Counted from the stretch's first letter, positions 1 through 9,120 are shown. The stretch is DNA of 64,000 nucleotides from Bilifractor porci (GCF_009696005.1 NZ_VUMV01000002.1:124001-188000), one strand, 5' to 3'. Notes: generated from the sequence alone by a model not told the origin. Numbers and translations are program-made.

Positions 1-1
1 G

Positions 2-784
2 GGAATCGACCCGAAGACGGACGCGCGCTTTATCAAGGGCGGCAGCTGGACGGTGGAGAACATGATCTCCTACCACATCGACAACAGTGGCTTTATGCAT
101 GTAAAGCCCGGCGCGGCCAATAACGGGGGCGCCGCCGCCGGATCGGTGGACGGGCTGGCGACAGGCCAGGGCTTCTATTCGCTGGTAGCCTATCAGCGGA
201 TGCTGGACGGAAAGGCTTCCCTGTATGATATGTCCGACGTCACTCTGACGGCGGGAGGACAGGGAGACGGCAAAGGCACGGGGCTGGAGAATACCAAAAC
301 CGGCACGTCCGGAACCGGAAGCTCCAGCGGAAAGACAGCAGGAGGAACAGACAGCGGCCGCGGCTCCGGCAGCTCCGGGGGCTCTTCCGGCGGAAGCGGT
401 TCTGGGGCTCGCGTCTACAGCGGCACAGCGGCCGCGTCCGGCGCAGCCGGAAAGACGGCGGGAAAGACGGCGGCCGGCTCCACGGGCGCAGCCAAGCCCG
501 CAGAGTCCGTTTCTTCGGACAGCTCCGGGAACAGCGGCTGGCAGTTTACCGGAAAGGATATGGACCTGACCGGGGATGAGGACGGAGAGGCCTCCGCGGA
601 GATGGCGGTCGGCAGCACCTCCGGCGATCCGGGCAAGTCCGCCGCGGCTTCCGGAAACGGGGCCGAACAGGGCGTGACTTCCCATGCGGGCGCGTTCCTG
701 CCGTATATCATCTGCATACTGGCAGGTGCGGCGGTGTTCGGCGTGTGCCTGTACCTGGCTTACAGGAAAAAGCGCAGGCCGTAG
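2..784 (+). CDS. Membrane-anchored intrinsic-factor-like alpha-barrel protein, C-terminal part
   Basis: The reading frame is open from base 2, so the start lies before the window. The first 75 or so residues resemble the last helical repeats of the prenyltransferase/terpene-cyclase-like alpha barrel found in DUF4430-associated proteins (ATGQGFYSLVAYQRMLDGK, then LYDMSDV). A long Gly/Ser/Ala-rich linker follows, then one membrane segment (FLPYIICILAGAAVFGVCLY) and a basic KKRRP tail. It is therefore a surface protein held by its C-terminus, with no LPXTG motif. The next gene carries the DUF4430 beta domain; in animal intrinsic factor the same two folds are fused and hold cobalamin. Corrinoid binding is inferred from that and from the downstream ECF/CbiZ genes. 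Confidence 0.65.
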   Translation, partial: GIDPKTDARFIKGGSWTVENMISYHIDNSGFMHVKPGAANNGGAAAGSVDGLATGQGFYSLVAYQRMLDGKASLYDMSDVTLTAGGQGDGKGTGLENTKTGTSGTGSSSGKTAGGTDSGRGSGSSGGSSGGSGSGARVYSGTAAASGAAGKTAGKTAAGSTGAAKPAESVSSDSSGNSGWQFTGKDMDLTGDEDGEASAEMAVGSTSGDPGKSAAASGNGAEQGVTSHAGAFLPYIICILAGAAVFGVCLYLAYRKKRRP

Positions 785-815
785 CGTGGGACAGAGTTTT
801 ACATAACGAGATATG

Positions 816-843
816 TTGGGGTCAAAAGGTCTTTTGCCCCCAA
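816..843. repeat. Short palindromic repeat, copy A
   Basis: A near-perfect inverted repeat: TTGGGG, one mismatched base, CAAAAG, two-base centre, CTTTTG, one mismatched base, CCCCAA. The GGGG-to-ATGATG stretch (818-849) matches a second copy at 32821 in 31 of 32 positions. A third, inverted copy with a different outer stem lies at 61371. It sits between two co-oriented genes and could act as a weak terminator or a processing hairpin, although no U-run follows. Confidence 0.75.
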
Positions 844-1006
844 ATGATGTCAATAATTATTTGTTTTTTGAAACTTCTGGCATCATCAGATAACTTTTGT
901 GGTGAATTTCAAATCAGACGGAAGCCGGACTGCGTGGCGCCTCTTACGGGGTACTGCGCCGGTTTCGGTCTGATGGTTTCGGTCTGGTACCGGGAGGCAG
1001 ATGATC

Positions 1007-2287
1007 ATGCGGAGGAAACTCAGAAAGGGGTTTGCCGCGTTTCTCGCCCTGTTTGTGCTGCTGGCCTGTCTGGCCGGATGCGGCGGCGTAAACAGCAGTC
1101 AAGTAACGCGGATGGACCGGGACGCGCAGAAGACGGCAGAGGAGGTTGTCTCTTCCTCTTCCGGCGGCGCGGAGACACTGGAGCGGGAGACAGAGTTGCC
1201 CGCGGACGGCGTGATAACGCAGAAGCAGATGGAGTCCATTGCGGGGAAGCAGGGAGAATACAGCTTCTACGCGACGGACAAGGAGACTGGAATCCTCTAT
1301 ACGTGGATTTACGACGGAGCCAGGATACAGAACCCTGTGGAACAGAATCTTAAAGTCAGCTTCCCGCAGGACAAAACGGAGGAGGTAAAGAAAGCGGCGG
1401 ATCACGCATCGGTCGGGCTGGGGATCTCTCTGCCCAAGACCAACCTGGCCGCTCCGGCGCGCCTGCGCCTGACGCTTACGGAGAAGTGGGACGCGGACAC
1501 GGTGATCCTGGTCGGCATGGCGGACGGCTCCCCGGAAAAGGTGACGGATGTCACAGTGGGGGAGACGGAGAAAGACGGCGGCAAGGTGACAACGCTGGAA
1601 TTCCAGGTGCGAAAGACGGGAGACGTCTTTTATCTGGTCGGCGGGAAGTCCGCGGCCGCGGACAGCAGCTCCTCTTCGGTTTCTTCCTCTTCGGGATCGG
1701 CCGGAAGTGAAAAGGGATCACAAAGGACGGCCGCTGGCGGCAGCACGCAGGGAAGTGCTGCGCAGGGCGGCACCGGGACGGCCGGAAATACAGGTGCCGC
1801 GAAGAATACGGAAGGCAGCGGCGGCACAGACGGTACGGACGGGACAGGCGGTTCCGGCAGCGGAAACAGCGGATCGGCGCATACCTGTACCATCTCGATC
1901 GACTGTATGACTATCCTGAACAACATGGATAACCTGAAGAGCACCAAGACGTCCTTTGTTCCGGCGGACGGGTATATTTTGTACGCCTCGACGGTGGAGT
2001 ACACCCCCGGCGAGACGGTCTACGACCTTCTGTACCGGATCTGCCGCGACACCGGCATCCAGATGGAGGCTGACTACACGCCGGTCTACAGCTCCTACTA
2101 TGTGCGTGGCATCAACCAGCTGTACGAATTTGACTGCGGCGAGCTTTCCGGCTGGATGTACAGCGTAAACGGGTGGTTCCCGAACTACGGCTGCTCGAAA
2201 TACACTATCAGCGACGGCGACGTGATCCAGTGGCGCTATACCTGCGACCTGGGGCGCGATGTGGGAGACCAGTATTATGACAACTGA
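1007..2287 (+). CDS. DUF4430 (transcobalamin-like) lipoprotein
   Basis: A lipoprotein: a basic start (MRRKLRKG), a hydrophobic stretch and the lipobox LAGC. Residues from about 300 to the end form a DUF4430 domain (GETVYDLLYRICRDTGI, then LYEFDCGELSGWMYSVNGW and WRYTCDLG), the fold of the beta domain of transcobalamin and intrinsic factor. Between them lie a beta-sandwich-like region and a Ser/Gly/Thr-rich linker of about 80 residues. ATG 1007 is preferred over ATG 1001 because the GGGAGG site at 992-997 then has normal spacing. The gene overlaps ecfT by a few bases. With the upstream alpha-barrel protein it probably delivers a corrinoid to the ECF transporter; the ligand is inferred. Confidence 0.85.
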   Translation: MRRKLRKGFAAFLALFVLLACLAGCGGVNSSQVTRMDRDAQKTAEEVVSSSSGGAETLERETELPADGVITQKQMESIAGKQGEYSFYATDKETGILYTWIYDGARIQNPVEQNLKVSFPQDKTEEVKKAADHASVGLGISLPKTNLAAPARLRLTLTEKWDADTVILVGMADGSPEKVTDVTVGETEKDGGKVTTLEFQVRKTGDVFYLVGGKSAAADSSSSSVSSSSGSAGSEKGSQRTAAGGSTQGSAAQGGTGTAGNTGAAKNTEGSGGTDGTDGTGGSGSGNSGSAHTCTISIDCMTILNNMDNLKSTKTSFVPADGYILYASTVEYTPGETVYDLLYRICRDTGIQMEADYTPVYSSYYVRGINQLYEFDCGELSGWMYSVNGWFPNYGCSKYTISDGDVIQWRYTCDLGRDVGDQYYDN

Positions 2288-3458
2288 GAAAGCCGGACAG
2301 TCCGCCCCGGCCGGCAGCGTGGGTGCAGAACATAGCACGGGTCCGGAAGGCAGTCCGTATATGGAGGGCAGACCGGGGGCGGGGCGCAGTTTTTGTGCGA
2401 AACGCAGCATGGGTACGGAAGGCAGCCCGTATACGGACCACAGTCCGGGTGCGGAGCGAGGGGCGAAAAAACAGAAGAAACGCAGGGCGGATGCCTTTTC
2501 GTCCTGCCATCCGGCCGTAAATTTTGTGTATTTTCTGGTGGTGCTTCTGACAACGGTTCTGATGACCCATCCGGTACTGCTTGGCATCTCCTTTGCGGGG
2601 GCGCTCTGCTATGCGGGGCGCCTGCGCGGCTGGAGGCCGGTGCTGAAATTTAATATTCTTTATTCTATTCCGGCAATGATTCTGGTCGCGCTGATCAACC
2701 CCCTGTTCAACCACTACGGCGTGACCTTTCTGTTTTATCTGAAAACAGGGCCGGTCACGGTCGAGGCGATTGTCTACGGCGTTGTCCTCTCCTCGATGCT
2801 TTTTATCTCCATCCTGTGGTTTTCCTGCTGCAACGTCGTGATGACGACGGACAAGTTTGTCTACCTGTTCGGGCGCGTCATTCCGGCGCTTTCGCTGGTT
2901 CTGTCCATGGTGTTCCGGTTTGTGCCCCGCTTTCACGCGCAGGCGAAAATTATCCGGAACGGGCAGAAGGCGGTCGGCAGGGACGCTGGCAGCGGTAACC
3001 TGATACAGAGAATCCGGCACTCGATTACGATCCTCTCGGTGCTGATCACCTGGGCGCTGGAGAACGCGATCGATACCTCGGATTCCATGCAGTCCCGCGG
3101 CTACGGGCTGCACGGGCGGACGGCGTTTTCGATTTTCCGCTTCGATGTCAGAGACGGGATGGCCTGCGGTGTTCTGGGCGCGTCCATGGCGGTTTTTCTG
3201 TTGGGCGCGTCGCAGGGCGTGACGACGGCGGTATATAATCCGTATATCAGCATCGGGGGCTGGCCGCTTACGCCGGCCGGCGTCCTCTGCTTTGCGGCGT
3301 GGGCGGTTATCTGCTTTTTTCCGTCCGTGCTTGGTGCGGTGGAGGATGCGCGGTTCGCCTCCCTTGCCAGGAAGGCGCGGCTGGAGAGGCATCTGCCCTG
3401 GTACCTGCAGGACCCGGTACAGCACGGGAAGGAAAGCTCCGCCCCGACGGCCGGGTAA
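2277..3458 (+). CDS. ecfT: ECF transporter transmembrane (T) component with repetitive N-terminal extension
   Basis: The integral-membrane coupling subunit of an energy-coupling factor importer. Several hydrophobic segments begin near residue 80, and the cytoplasmic coupling region contains SMQSRGYG, matching the Ala-Arg-Gly-type motif that contacts the ATPases. ATG 2277 is preferred over 2259 because GGGAG lies at 2263-2267. The start lies inside the end of the DUF4430 gene, so translation is probably coupled. The first 75 residues or so are unusual: hydrophilic, holding two copies of a 24-codon repeat (GPEGSPYMEGRPGA and GTEGSPYTDHSPGA, 72 bp apart), then a basic KKQKKRR patch. T components normally lack such an extension. 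Confidence 0.88.
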   Translation: MTTEKAGQSAPAGSVGAEHSTGPEGSPYMEGRPGAGRSFCAKRSMGTEGSPYTDHSPGAERGAKKQKKRRADAFSSCHPAVNFVYFLVVLLTTVLMTHPVLLGISFAGALCYAGRLRGWRPVLKFNILYSIPAMILVALINPLFNHYGVTFLFYLKTGPVTVEAIVYGVVLSSMLFISILWFSCCNVVMTTDKFVYLFGRVIPALSLVLSMVFRFVPRFHAQAKIIRNGQKAVGRDAGSGNLIQRIRHSITILSVLITWALENAIDTSDSMQSRGYGLHGRTAFSIFRFDVRDGMACGVLGASMAVFLLGASQGVTTAVYNPYISIGGWPLTPAGVLCFAAWAVICFFPSVLGAVEDARFASLARKARLERHLPWYLQDPVQHGKESSAPTAG

Positions 3459-3690
3459 ACCAAACCAACCGAACCGGGGTGGAGTTACATTTGCTGCGGA
3501 AGTAACCGGAGACAGCCCTGCCCCGGCTGCCGGGCAGCCAGCCGACCGGTGATTTTACATACTGTGCGGCAGGGCGGAGGGAAATCTGGCTTCGGCGGCA
3601 GGATGATATAGACATAAGTACAGATACATGATGACTGCCGCGGTGCTTCCATCCGGAAACGCTCCGCGGCTGCCCGGGGGAGATTAAGAC

Positions 3691-5571
3691 GTGCATATTT
3701 TAGAGGTGGAAGCGTTCAGCTTCCAGTATCCGGAGGCTTCGGCTCCTGCCCTGAAGCAGGTAGACATGACAGTAGAGGAAGGCAGCTTTGTGGTGCTCTG
3801 CGGAAAAAGCGGATGCGGAAAGAGCACGCTGCTCCGGCAGTGCAAGAGCGTTCTTGCCCCGCACGGGAAGCGCAGCGGCGCGATACGCTACTGCGGCGTG
3901 CCGCTGGATGAGGTTTCCCACCGCACGCAGAGCGCGGAGATCGGCTACGTCCTGCAGAATCCGGACAACCAGATTGTGACGGACAAGGTCTGGCATGAGC
4001 TTGCCTTCGGGTTGGAAAGCCTGGGGTGCGACACGCCGACCATCCGTCTGCGGGTGGCGGAGATGGCGTCCTATTTCGGAATCCAGGACTGGTTTATGCG
4101 CAATGTGTCGGAGCTCTCCGGCGGGCAGAAGCAGCTGCTGAACCTGGCCTCTGTCATGGCCATGCACCCGCGGCTGCTGATTCTGGACGAGCCGACCAGC
4201 CAGCTGGATCCGATTGCCGCCTCGGATTTTCTGGAGACGGTGCGGAAGATCAACCGGGACATCGGAACGACCATTCTGCTTACGGAACACCGGCTGGAGG
4301 ATGTCATACCGTGGGCGGACAGCCTTCTGGTTATGGACAGCGGGCGCATGATCGCAACGGGAACCCCATCGGAGATCGGACAGTGCCTTCACGATATGGG
4401 ACACGACATGTTTCTCTCCATGCCGACGCCGATGCAGATTTACGCCGGGGTGACGGCGCAGGAGCAGAAAGCGCACGCACTTACGTGTCCGCTGACGGTC
4501 AGCGAGGGACGCAGATGGATGCAGGAGTTGCTGGACGCGGAAGCGGTGCAGACAGAACCGCATCCTTCGGACGTGGCCGACGCCAAAGAAAGAAACGGGA
4601 AACCCCAAAATCCGTCTGCGGGCGGAACAAGCCCGGAAGAGATTTTGGCGGCATGCGGAGAAAGAGAAAAAGGAGTTTCGGCAGCCGCGGAGATGCCGGA
4701 ACCTGCGGGCAAACGTAATCCGAAGGATGCCCGCGGCGGGGACATCCCGGCGATCCGGGTCCGGGATGTCTGGTTCCGCTACGACCGCGATCTGCCGGAT
4801 GTCGTGCGCGGCCTCTCTATGGACGTGCGGCGCGGCGAGATTTTTGCGATTGTCGGCGGCAACGGCACGGGCAAGAGTACGACCATGAATCTGATTGCGC
4901 ACATTCGTTTTCCCTACCGGGGGCGGATCTGGCTGAACGGCCGCGACATCAATAAGTATTCCGATGATGAGCTGTACCACGGTTTTCTGGGAGTGATGCC
5001 GCAGAACCCGCAGAGCCTCTTTGTAAAAAAGACGGTGCGGGAGGATCTGTACGAGATGATAGACGGAAAAAGGCAGAAAAAAACCTCTGCTTATCCGATT
5101 GACATGCCGAAAAAGGAAGCCGTGGAGGGTATCGCCTCGTTGACCATGCTGGAGGATCTGCTGGATCGCCACCCGTATGATCTGTCCGGCGGAGAGCAGC
5201 AGCGGCTGGCTCTTGCGAAGGTGCTGCTGCTGCGCCCGCAGATTCTGCTTATGGACGAGCCGACAAAGGGTATCGACAATTACTTCAAGCGGGATCTGGG
5301 GCAGATTCTGCGCCGGCTTACCGCCCATGGGGTGACGGTTCTGATGATCTCTCACGATGTGGAGTTCTGCGCGCAGTACGCGGATCGGGTGGGGCTGTTT
5401 TTCCAGGGCAATCTTGTCACAAGCAACACAACCCGCGCCTTTTTTGCGGGGAACAGCTTCTACACGACAGCGGCGAACCGGATGGCCCGTCACTTCTATC
5501 CGGACGCGGTCACCGCGGAGGATGTGATCACGGCGATGAACCGCACATTAGCCCAGAGCCGCGGAAGCTGA
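3691..5571 (+). CDS. ecfA: ECF transporter ATPase, two EcfA domains fused
   Basis: One polypeptide with two ABC ATPase domains, equivalent to EcfA1 plus EcfA2. Domain 1: Walker A GKSGCGKST near residue 38, signature LSGGQKQ near 143, Walker B LLILDEP near 162. Domain 2: Walker A GGNGTGKST near 390, signature LSGGEQQRL near 497, Walker B ILLMDEP near 518. A poorly conserved linker of about 90 residues joins them. The start is GTG 3691 after GGGGGAG at 3676-3682. It powers uptake through EcfT and the S component encoded next. The 232-bp gap before it may hold its own promoter, though none is obvious. Confidence 0.93.
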   Translation: MHILEVEAFSFQYPEASAPALKQVDMTVEEGSFVVLCGKSGCGKSTLLRQCKSVLAPHGKRSGAIRYCGVPLDEVSHRTQSAEIGYVLQNPDNQIVTDKVWHELAFGLESLGCDTPTIRLRVAEMASYFGIQDWFMRNVSELSGGQKQLLNLASVMAMHPRLLILDEPTSQLDPIAASDFLETVRKINRDIGTTILLTEHRLEDVIPWADSLLVMDSGRMIATGTPSEIGQCLHDMGHDMFLSMPTPMQIYAGVTAQEQKAHALTCPLTVSEGRRWMQELLDAEAVQTEPHPSDVADAKERNGKPQNPSAGGTSPEEILAACGEREKGVSAAAEMPEPAGKRNPKDARGGDIPAIRVRDVWFRYDRDLPDVVRGLSMDVRRGEIFAIVGGNGTGKSTTMNLIAHIRFPYRGRIWLNGRDINKYSDDELYHGFLGVMPQNPQSLFVKKTVREDLYEMIDGKRQKKTSAYPIDMPKKEAVEGIASLTMLEDLLDRHPYDLSGGEQQRLALAKVLLLRPQILLMDEPTKGIDNYFKRDLGQILRRLTAHGVTVLMISHDVEFCAQYADRVGLFFQGNLVTSNTTRAFFAGNSFYTTAANRMARHFYPDAVTAEDVITAMNRTLAQSRGS

Positions 5572-5616
5572 TATGGCGGAAGCCGGACGGAAAAGACTGG
5601 AAAGGAGAGACGATTC

Positions 5617-6483
5617 ATGCTGGAGGAAGAAAAGCTTGACCGGTTTCTGGATGCTTTTCTGGAAAACAAGCGCCCGCAGCAGCCGGTAGACACGGATTTC
5701 CGCGACAGCGAGGCTGCGGCGCAGCCGGAGGATTCTGTTTTTGCGCAGGCGCAGCAGATCCTCGTGGCTCCCGTGCACAAGGGAAAGCTGACAAAGCGTA
5801 CCATTGTCTCCATTTTTATCATCCTGCTTCTGATACCGCTTACCATCTGGGTCGGCATTAATGTGTTCGGAGACAGAAAATATCTGGTCATCAGTCTGGT
5901 GATCCTGGTTTTTTCCATGCTGCCCTTTTTTATGGTGTTCGAGGGAAGAAAGCCGAAGGCGCGGGAGCTGATGATTATCGCGGTGATGACGGCTCTGGCG
6001 GTTGCTTCGCGTGCCGTGCTGTTCGCGTTTCCCAGCTTTAAGCCGGTGGAGACCTTTGCCATCCTTACCGGCGTGTGCTTCGGCGCGGAATCCGGTTTTC
6101 TGGTCGGATCGCTGACCATGCTCTCCTCCAATATGCTGTTCGGGCAGGGGCCGTGGACGCCCTGGCAGATGTTCTCGGCCGGCATCATCGGCTTCCTGGC
6201 CGGGATTCTGTACCAGAAGGGATGGCTGAAGGCCAGCCGCTGGTCTCTGTGCGTCTATGGTTTTCTGACCACGGTTTTTATCTACGGCGGCATTATGAAT
6301 CCGGCGGCGCTGGTGATGAGCTCTTACGCGATTAACTGGAAGAACCTGCTGGCGATCTATATCTCCGGCGTGCCGGTGGATCTGGTACACGCGCTGGCAA
6401 ACGTGCTGTGCCTCTGGTTTATCAGTCAGCCGATGCTGGAAAAGTTGGAGCGGATTAAGGTAAAATACGGTCTGATTGAATGA
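5617..6483 (+). CDS. ECF transporter substrate-binding (S) component, probably corrinoid
   Basis: A membrane protein with about 60 polar N-terminal residues followed by some seven hydrophobic segments. Features typical of S components are the small-residue pattern around VMTALAVASRAVLFAFPSF and GVCFGAESGFLVGSLTMLSSN. It follows the fused ATPase by 45 bp and overlaps the next reading frame, so it completes a dedicated (group I) ECF transporter. Sequence alone does not fix the substrate. Neighbouring DUF4430 and CbiZ genes point to cobalamin or cobinamide. Confidence 0.85.
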   Translation: MLEEEKLDRFLDAFLENKRPQQPVDTDFRDSEAAAQPEDSVFAQAQQILVAPVHKGKLTKRTIVSIFIILLLIPLTIWVGINVFGDRKYLVISLVILVFSMLPFFMVFEGRKPKARELMIIAVMTALAVASRAVLFAFPSFKPVETFAILTGVCFGAESGFLVGSLTMLSSNMLFGQGPWTPWQMFSAGIIGFLAGILYQKGWLKASRWSLCVYGFLTTVFIYGGIMNPAALVMSSYAINWKNLLAIYISGVPVDLVHALANVLCLWFISQPMLEKLERIKVKYGLIE

Positions 6484-6503
6484 AGGGAAAGGAGTGCAGA
6501 AAA

Positions 6504-7352
6504 GTGCACAGTTGTATGGAACGGATTCGGAAATGGGCGCAGAGCCTGACACAGCGTCAGAAACTTATCATCCTTCGGGTGGTGATGGCCACGGCGGCTG
6601 CGCTGATTGTTTTCGGCGCGGCGCGGATGTTCTGGCTGCAGAAGCAGTATGCGGACGCGGATCGGGAGTATGCAAAGGTACGGGAGCTGGCAGGTGTTAC
6701 CGATCCGTCGGGGGATAACAACTTGGAGTCTGTCGGTACAGTTTCTTCTTCCTCATCGGGAAGTGCCGCGGCGCTTTTGCCCGGGGAGCTGCCGACGGTC
6801 GCGTTGGACAAGCTGCAGAAGGAGAATCCGGACACGGTCGGCTGGCTGTATGCGCCGGCGCTGGGAATCAACTATCCGATCATGCAGGATACGGACAACA
6901 CGTACTATATTAAGCATACCTTTTCCGGCGGCCGCAATGACAGCGGCAGTATTTTCCTGGACGCGGAGGCAGCGGCGGACTTTTCCGATAAGAATACCTA
7001 CATCTTCGGGCATAACATGCGGAACGGCTCCATGTTCGGGAGTCTGAAAAAGGTGCGGGAGACCGGGCTGGTATCGGAAAATCCGTATTTCTGGATTTAC
7101 CGTGAGGACGGCTGGCACATGTACCAGATTTTCTCGTATCATAATGCCAATGCGGACCGGAAGGACATGGCCTTTCAGACGTCATTTGAGAATGATCAGG
7201 CGTATCAGCAGTTTCTGACCTACCTGCAGGAGCAGTCGGAGGAGGATCTGCATGTGGCGCTGGATGTGAACGACAAGATTGTCTCGCTGTCCACCTGCAC
7301 CGGGGATTCCGCCGTGCGGCTTGTTGTGCACGGGAAGCTGGTGGACGTGTAA
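6504..7352 (+). CDS. srtB: Class B sortase
   Basis: A membrane-anchored transpeptidase. There is one N-terminal membrane segment (LRVVMATAAALIVFGAARMF), a short linker, then a sortase B domain. From the GTG start, the catalytic triad is His170 (FGHNM), Cys265 (LSTCTGDS) and Arg272 (VRLVVHGK). GTG 6504 is preferred because AAAGGAG at 6487-6493 serves it; ATG 6480, overlapping the previous stop codon, has no ribosome site. It lies between the S component and cbiZ, suggesting a link to surface display of the uptake system. Class B sortases of Clostridia can use (S/P)PXTG-type signals, so the APKTG protein at 52394 is a candidate substrate. Confidence 0.93.
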   Translation: MHSCMERIRKWAQSLTQRQKLIILRVVMATAAALIVFGAARMFWLQKQYADADREYAKVRELAGVTDPSGDNNLESVGTVSSSSSGSAAALLPGELPTVALDKLQKENPDTVGWLYAPALGINYPIMQDTDNTYYIKHTFSGGRNDSGSIFLDAEAAADFSDKNTYIFGHNMRNGSMFGSLKKVRETGLVSENPYFWIYREDGWHMYQIFSYHNANADRKDMAFQTSFENDQAYQQFLTYLQEQSEEDLHVALDVNDKIVSLSTCTGDSAVRLVVHGKLVDV

Positions 7353-7576
7353 ATCCACCGGCAGGTGAAAAACGCTTACGCACGGACATAGTGCGCGGAG
7401 GTGGAAAAAGAGAATCTGCAGGAAGAAGGCCGGGCAGATTTCATCGGAGGAATGCCCCCGGAACCCCGGAAATTTCTGCGGAGGCTCCGGCCGCCAGAAA
7501 GCTCGTCGCACCCACATCACAAACCTGAAATTCGGGCTTGACAGGAAGGAAAAGAAAGCGGAGAAAGAGAACAGAG

Positions 7577-8932
7577 ATGGAAAATCTGAGCGGAGAAAAA
7601 AACGAAGCGGAAATGACATTCCGAAGGACAAACAGCAGCAGTATCTTTCACTTTAACAGCCCCAGAAAGACACTTTGCACCTCTCCTTTGAACGGAGGCA
7701 TCCGGGAGGGAATTACCACCCTGATGAACATTAACTGCCAGGGCGACGGCTCCTATGAGGTTGTCATGAAAGAGGACGATTACGGGGAGGAGCTGGCGCG
7801 GCAGGTGCGGGAAGAGGGGGAGAATCCGGAAACTACGGTGGCCATGAGCACGGCGGCCTGGATCGAGCTGTCTGCGGAAGCAGAGGAAACCTATGAGGAT
7901 CTGACCGTGCGCGCCGTGGTGTCCGGGGGAATTGAGCACAACGCGGTCAGTCCGGGAGATCCCACCTGGTATATGGAAAAGAACGGGCAGTATATCCCGG
8001 CTCCGGACGGCCGGGAGGACTGTCAGAAACGGATCGGGGGCACATCTGTCCGGAGCATGAGCCGGGAAGAACAGGCAGAGAAAGCAGGAAAAAAAGAACA
8101 GGGAGAACAGGCAGGAGAAGAAGACCAGGCAGAGCAGGAAGAGAAAGCGGGAAAAGAAGGACAGAAGGAGAAGGCAGAAGCGGACGGGAAGGATCCCGGA
8201 TTTATCGGAACCATCAATATTATTCTGATGGTAAACCAGCGCATGACGGACGCCGCCATGCTGCGCGCGTTGGTTTTGTGCTCGGAGGCGAAGGCGGCGG
8301 CGGTTCAGGAGCTGCTTCTGGGATCCTGCTATTCCCATGAAATTGCCACGGGGTCCGGGACAGACGGAACGATCATTGCTGCTCCGATGGAATCGGAATA
8401 CCTGCTTACCACCGCCTCCGGCCATGTAAAGCTGGGGGAGCTGATCGGAAAGACCGTCAAAAAGGCGCTGAAAGAGGCTCTGGTGAAGCAGTCCTCCGCC
8501 TGCCCGGCCAGACAGTTCCAGATTCTCCAGCGAGTCCGGCGGTTCGGGCTGAACGTGGGAAGCTTCTGGAATTTCTATGAAAAAAACAGGGAATTGTTTC
8601 AGAAGGCCGGTGTCTGTTTCTCCGGCGCGGAGGATCTGGTGACCAGGCTCCAGGCAGTCAACCAGTCCTCCACAGGCGTTATCGTCACCTCTCTCTATGT
8701 TCATCTGATGGATCAGTACCGGTGGGGTCTGGTGATGTACCCGGAGGTCATCCGGGAAGGGAAGCGGCTGCTTCAGCAGAATCTGTACTGCGGGAACGGG
8801 AAGTTCCTCTGCGATGTCTTTCCGGAAGCGGTCTTAAATCCGGAGGAAGGGAAGAAATTCAATTTCGTGACACAGTATATGTATTTTCTGATGTTATATA
8901 TGTGGGTTCTGACAGGAGCAAATCTGCACTGA
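7577..8932 (+). CDS. cbiZ: Adenosylcobinamide amidohydrolase (CbiZ family)
   Basis: CbiZ removes the aminopropanol arm of adenosylcobinamide or of unsuitable cobamides, giving adenosylcobyric acid for remodelling. Family signatures: TTVAMSTAAWIEL, VVSGGIEHNAVSPGDP, then GTINIILMVNQRMTDAAMLRALVLCSEAKAAA and the ATGSGTDGTIIAAP motif. Two oddities are visible. A Lys/Glu/Gln/Ala-rich insert of about 45 residues (positions near 160-205) interrupts the domain, and about 140 residues follow the usual end. ATG 7577 is preferred; a TTG at 7538 would add 13 mostly basic residues. It closes the corrinoid uptake block and is the strongest evidence for the substrate of the ECF transporter. Confidence 0.85.
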   Translation: MENLSGEKNEAEMTFRRTNSSSIFHFNSPRKTLCTSPLNGGIREGITTLMNINCQGDGSYEVVMKEDDYGEELARQVREEGENPETTVAMSTAAWIELSAEAEETYEDLTVRAVVSGGIEHNAVSPGDPTWYMEKNGQYIPAPDGREDCQKRIGGTSVRSMSREEQAEKAGKKEQGEQAGEEDQAEQEEKAGKEGQKEKAEADGKDPGFIGTINIILMVNQRMTDAAMLRALVLCSEAKAAAVQELLLGSCYSHEIATGSGTDGTIIAAPMESEYLLTTASGHVKLGELIGKTVKKALKEALVKQSSACPARQFQILQRVRRFGLNVGSFWNFYEKNRELFQKAGVCFSGAEDLVTRLQAVNQSSTGVIVTSLYVHLMDQYRWGLVMYPEVIREGKRLLQQNLYCGNGKFLCDVFPEAVLNPEEGKKFNFVTQYMYFLMLYMWVLTGANLH

Positions 8933-8971
8933 CAGACGGCCGGCGCATCGGATTCATCCGGGGTGTCTGAG

Positions 8972-9120
8972 ACATTTGCGGGCATCCAGCCTGGCAGCTG
9001 CAGTACATGCCATCATCCGGGTTTTCCGCGATACTTGCGGGCATCCGGCCTGGCAGAAGCAGTGCATTCCATCATCCGGTTTTCCGGTGGTACCCCGCGG
9101 CACTTGCGGGCAGCCTGCAT
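8972..9120 (+). repeat. Degenerate tandem duplication, about 60-bp unit
   Basis: Units begin at about 8972, 9032 and 9101 with (C/A)TTTGCGGGCATCC-like sequence. The first two match closely over about 58 bases (CTTGCGGGCATCC, CTGGCAG, CATCATCCGG, TTTTCCG); the third is cut short. The repeat fills the gap between cbiZ and the NlpC/P60 gene. Confidence 0.75.

Noticed and set aside
785-1006. A cobalamin riboswitch before the DUF4430 gene
   Set aside because: No B12-box-like GCCACTG or long conserved core could be found; the gap holds only the short palindrome. The real leader of this operon may lie left of the window.
7353-7576. A cobalamin riboswitch before cbiZ
   Set aside because: An AGGTGAAAA-like string occurs near 7363, but the rest of the riboswitch core is missing. 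I see no firm element in this gap.
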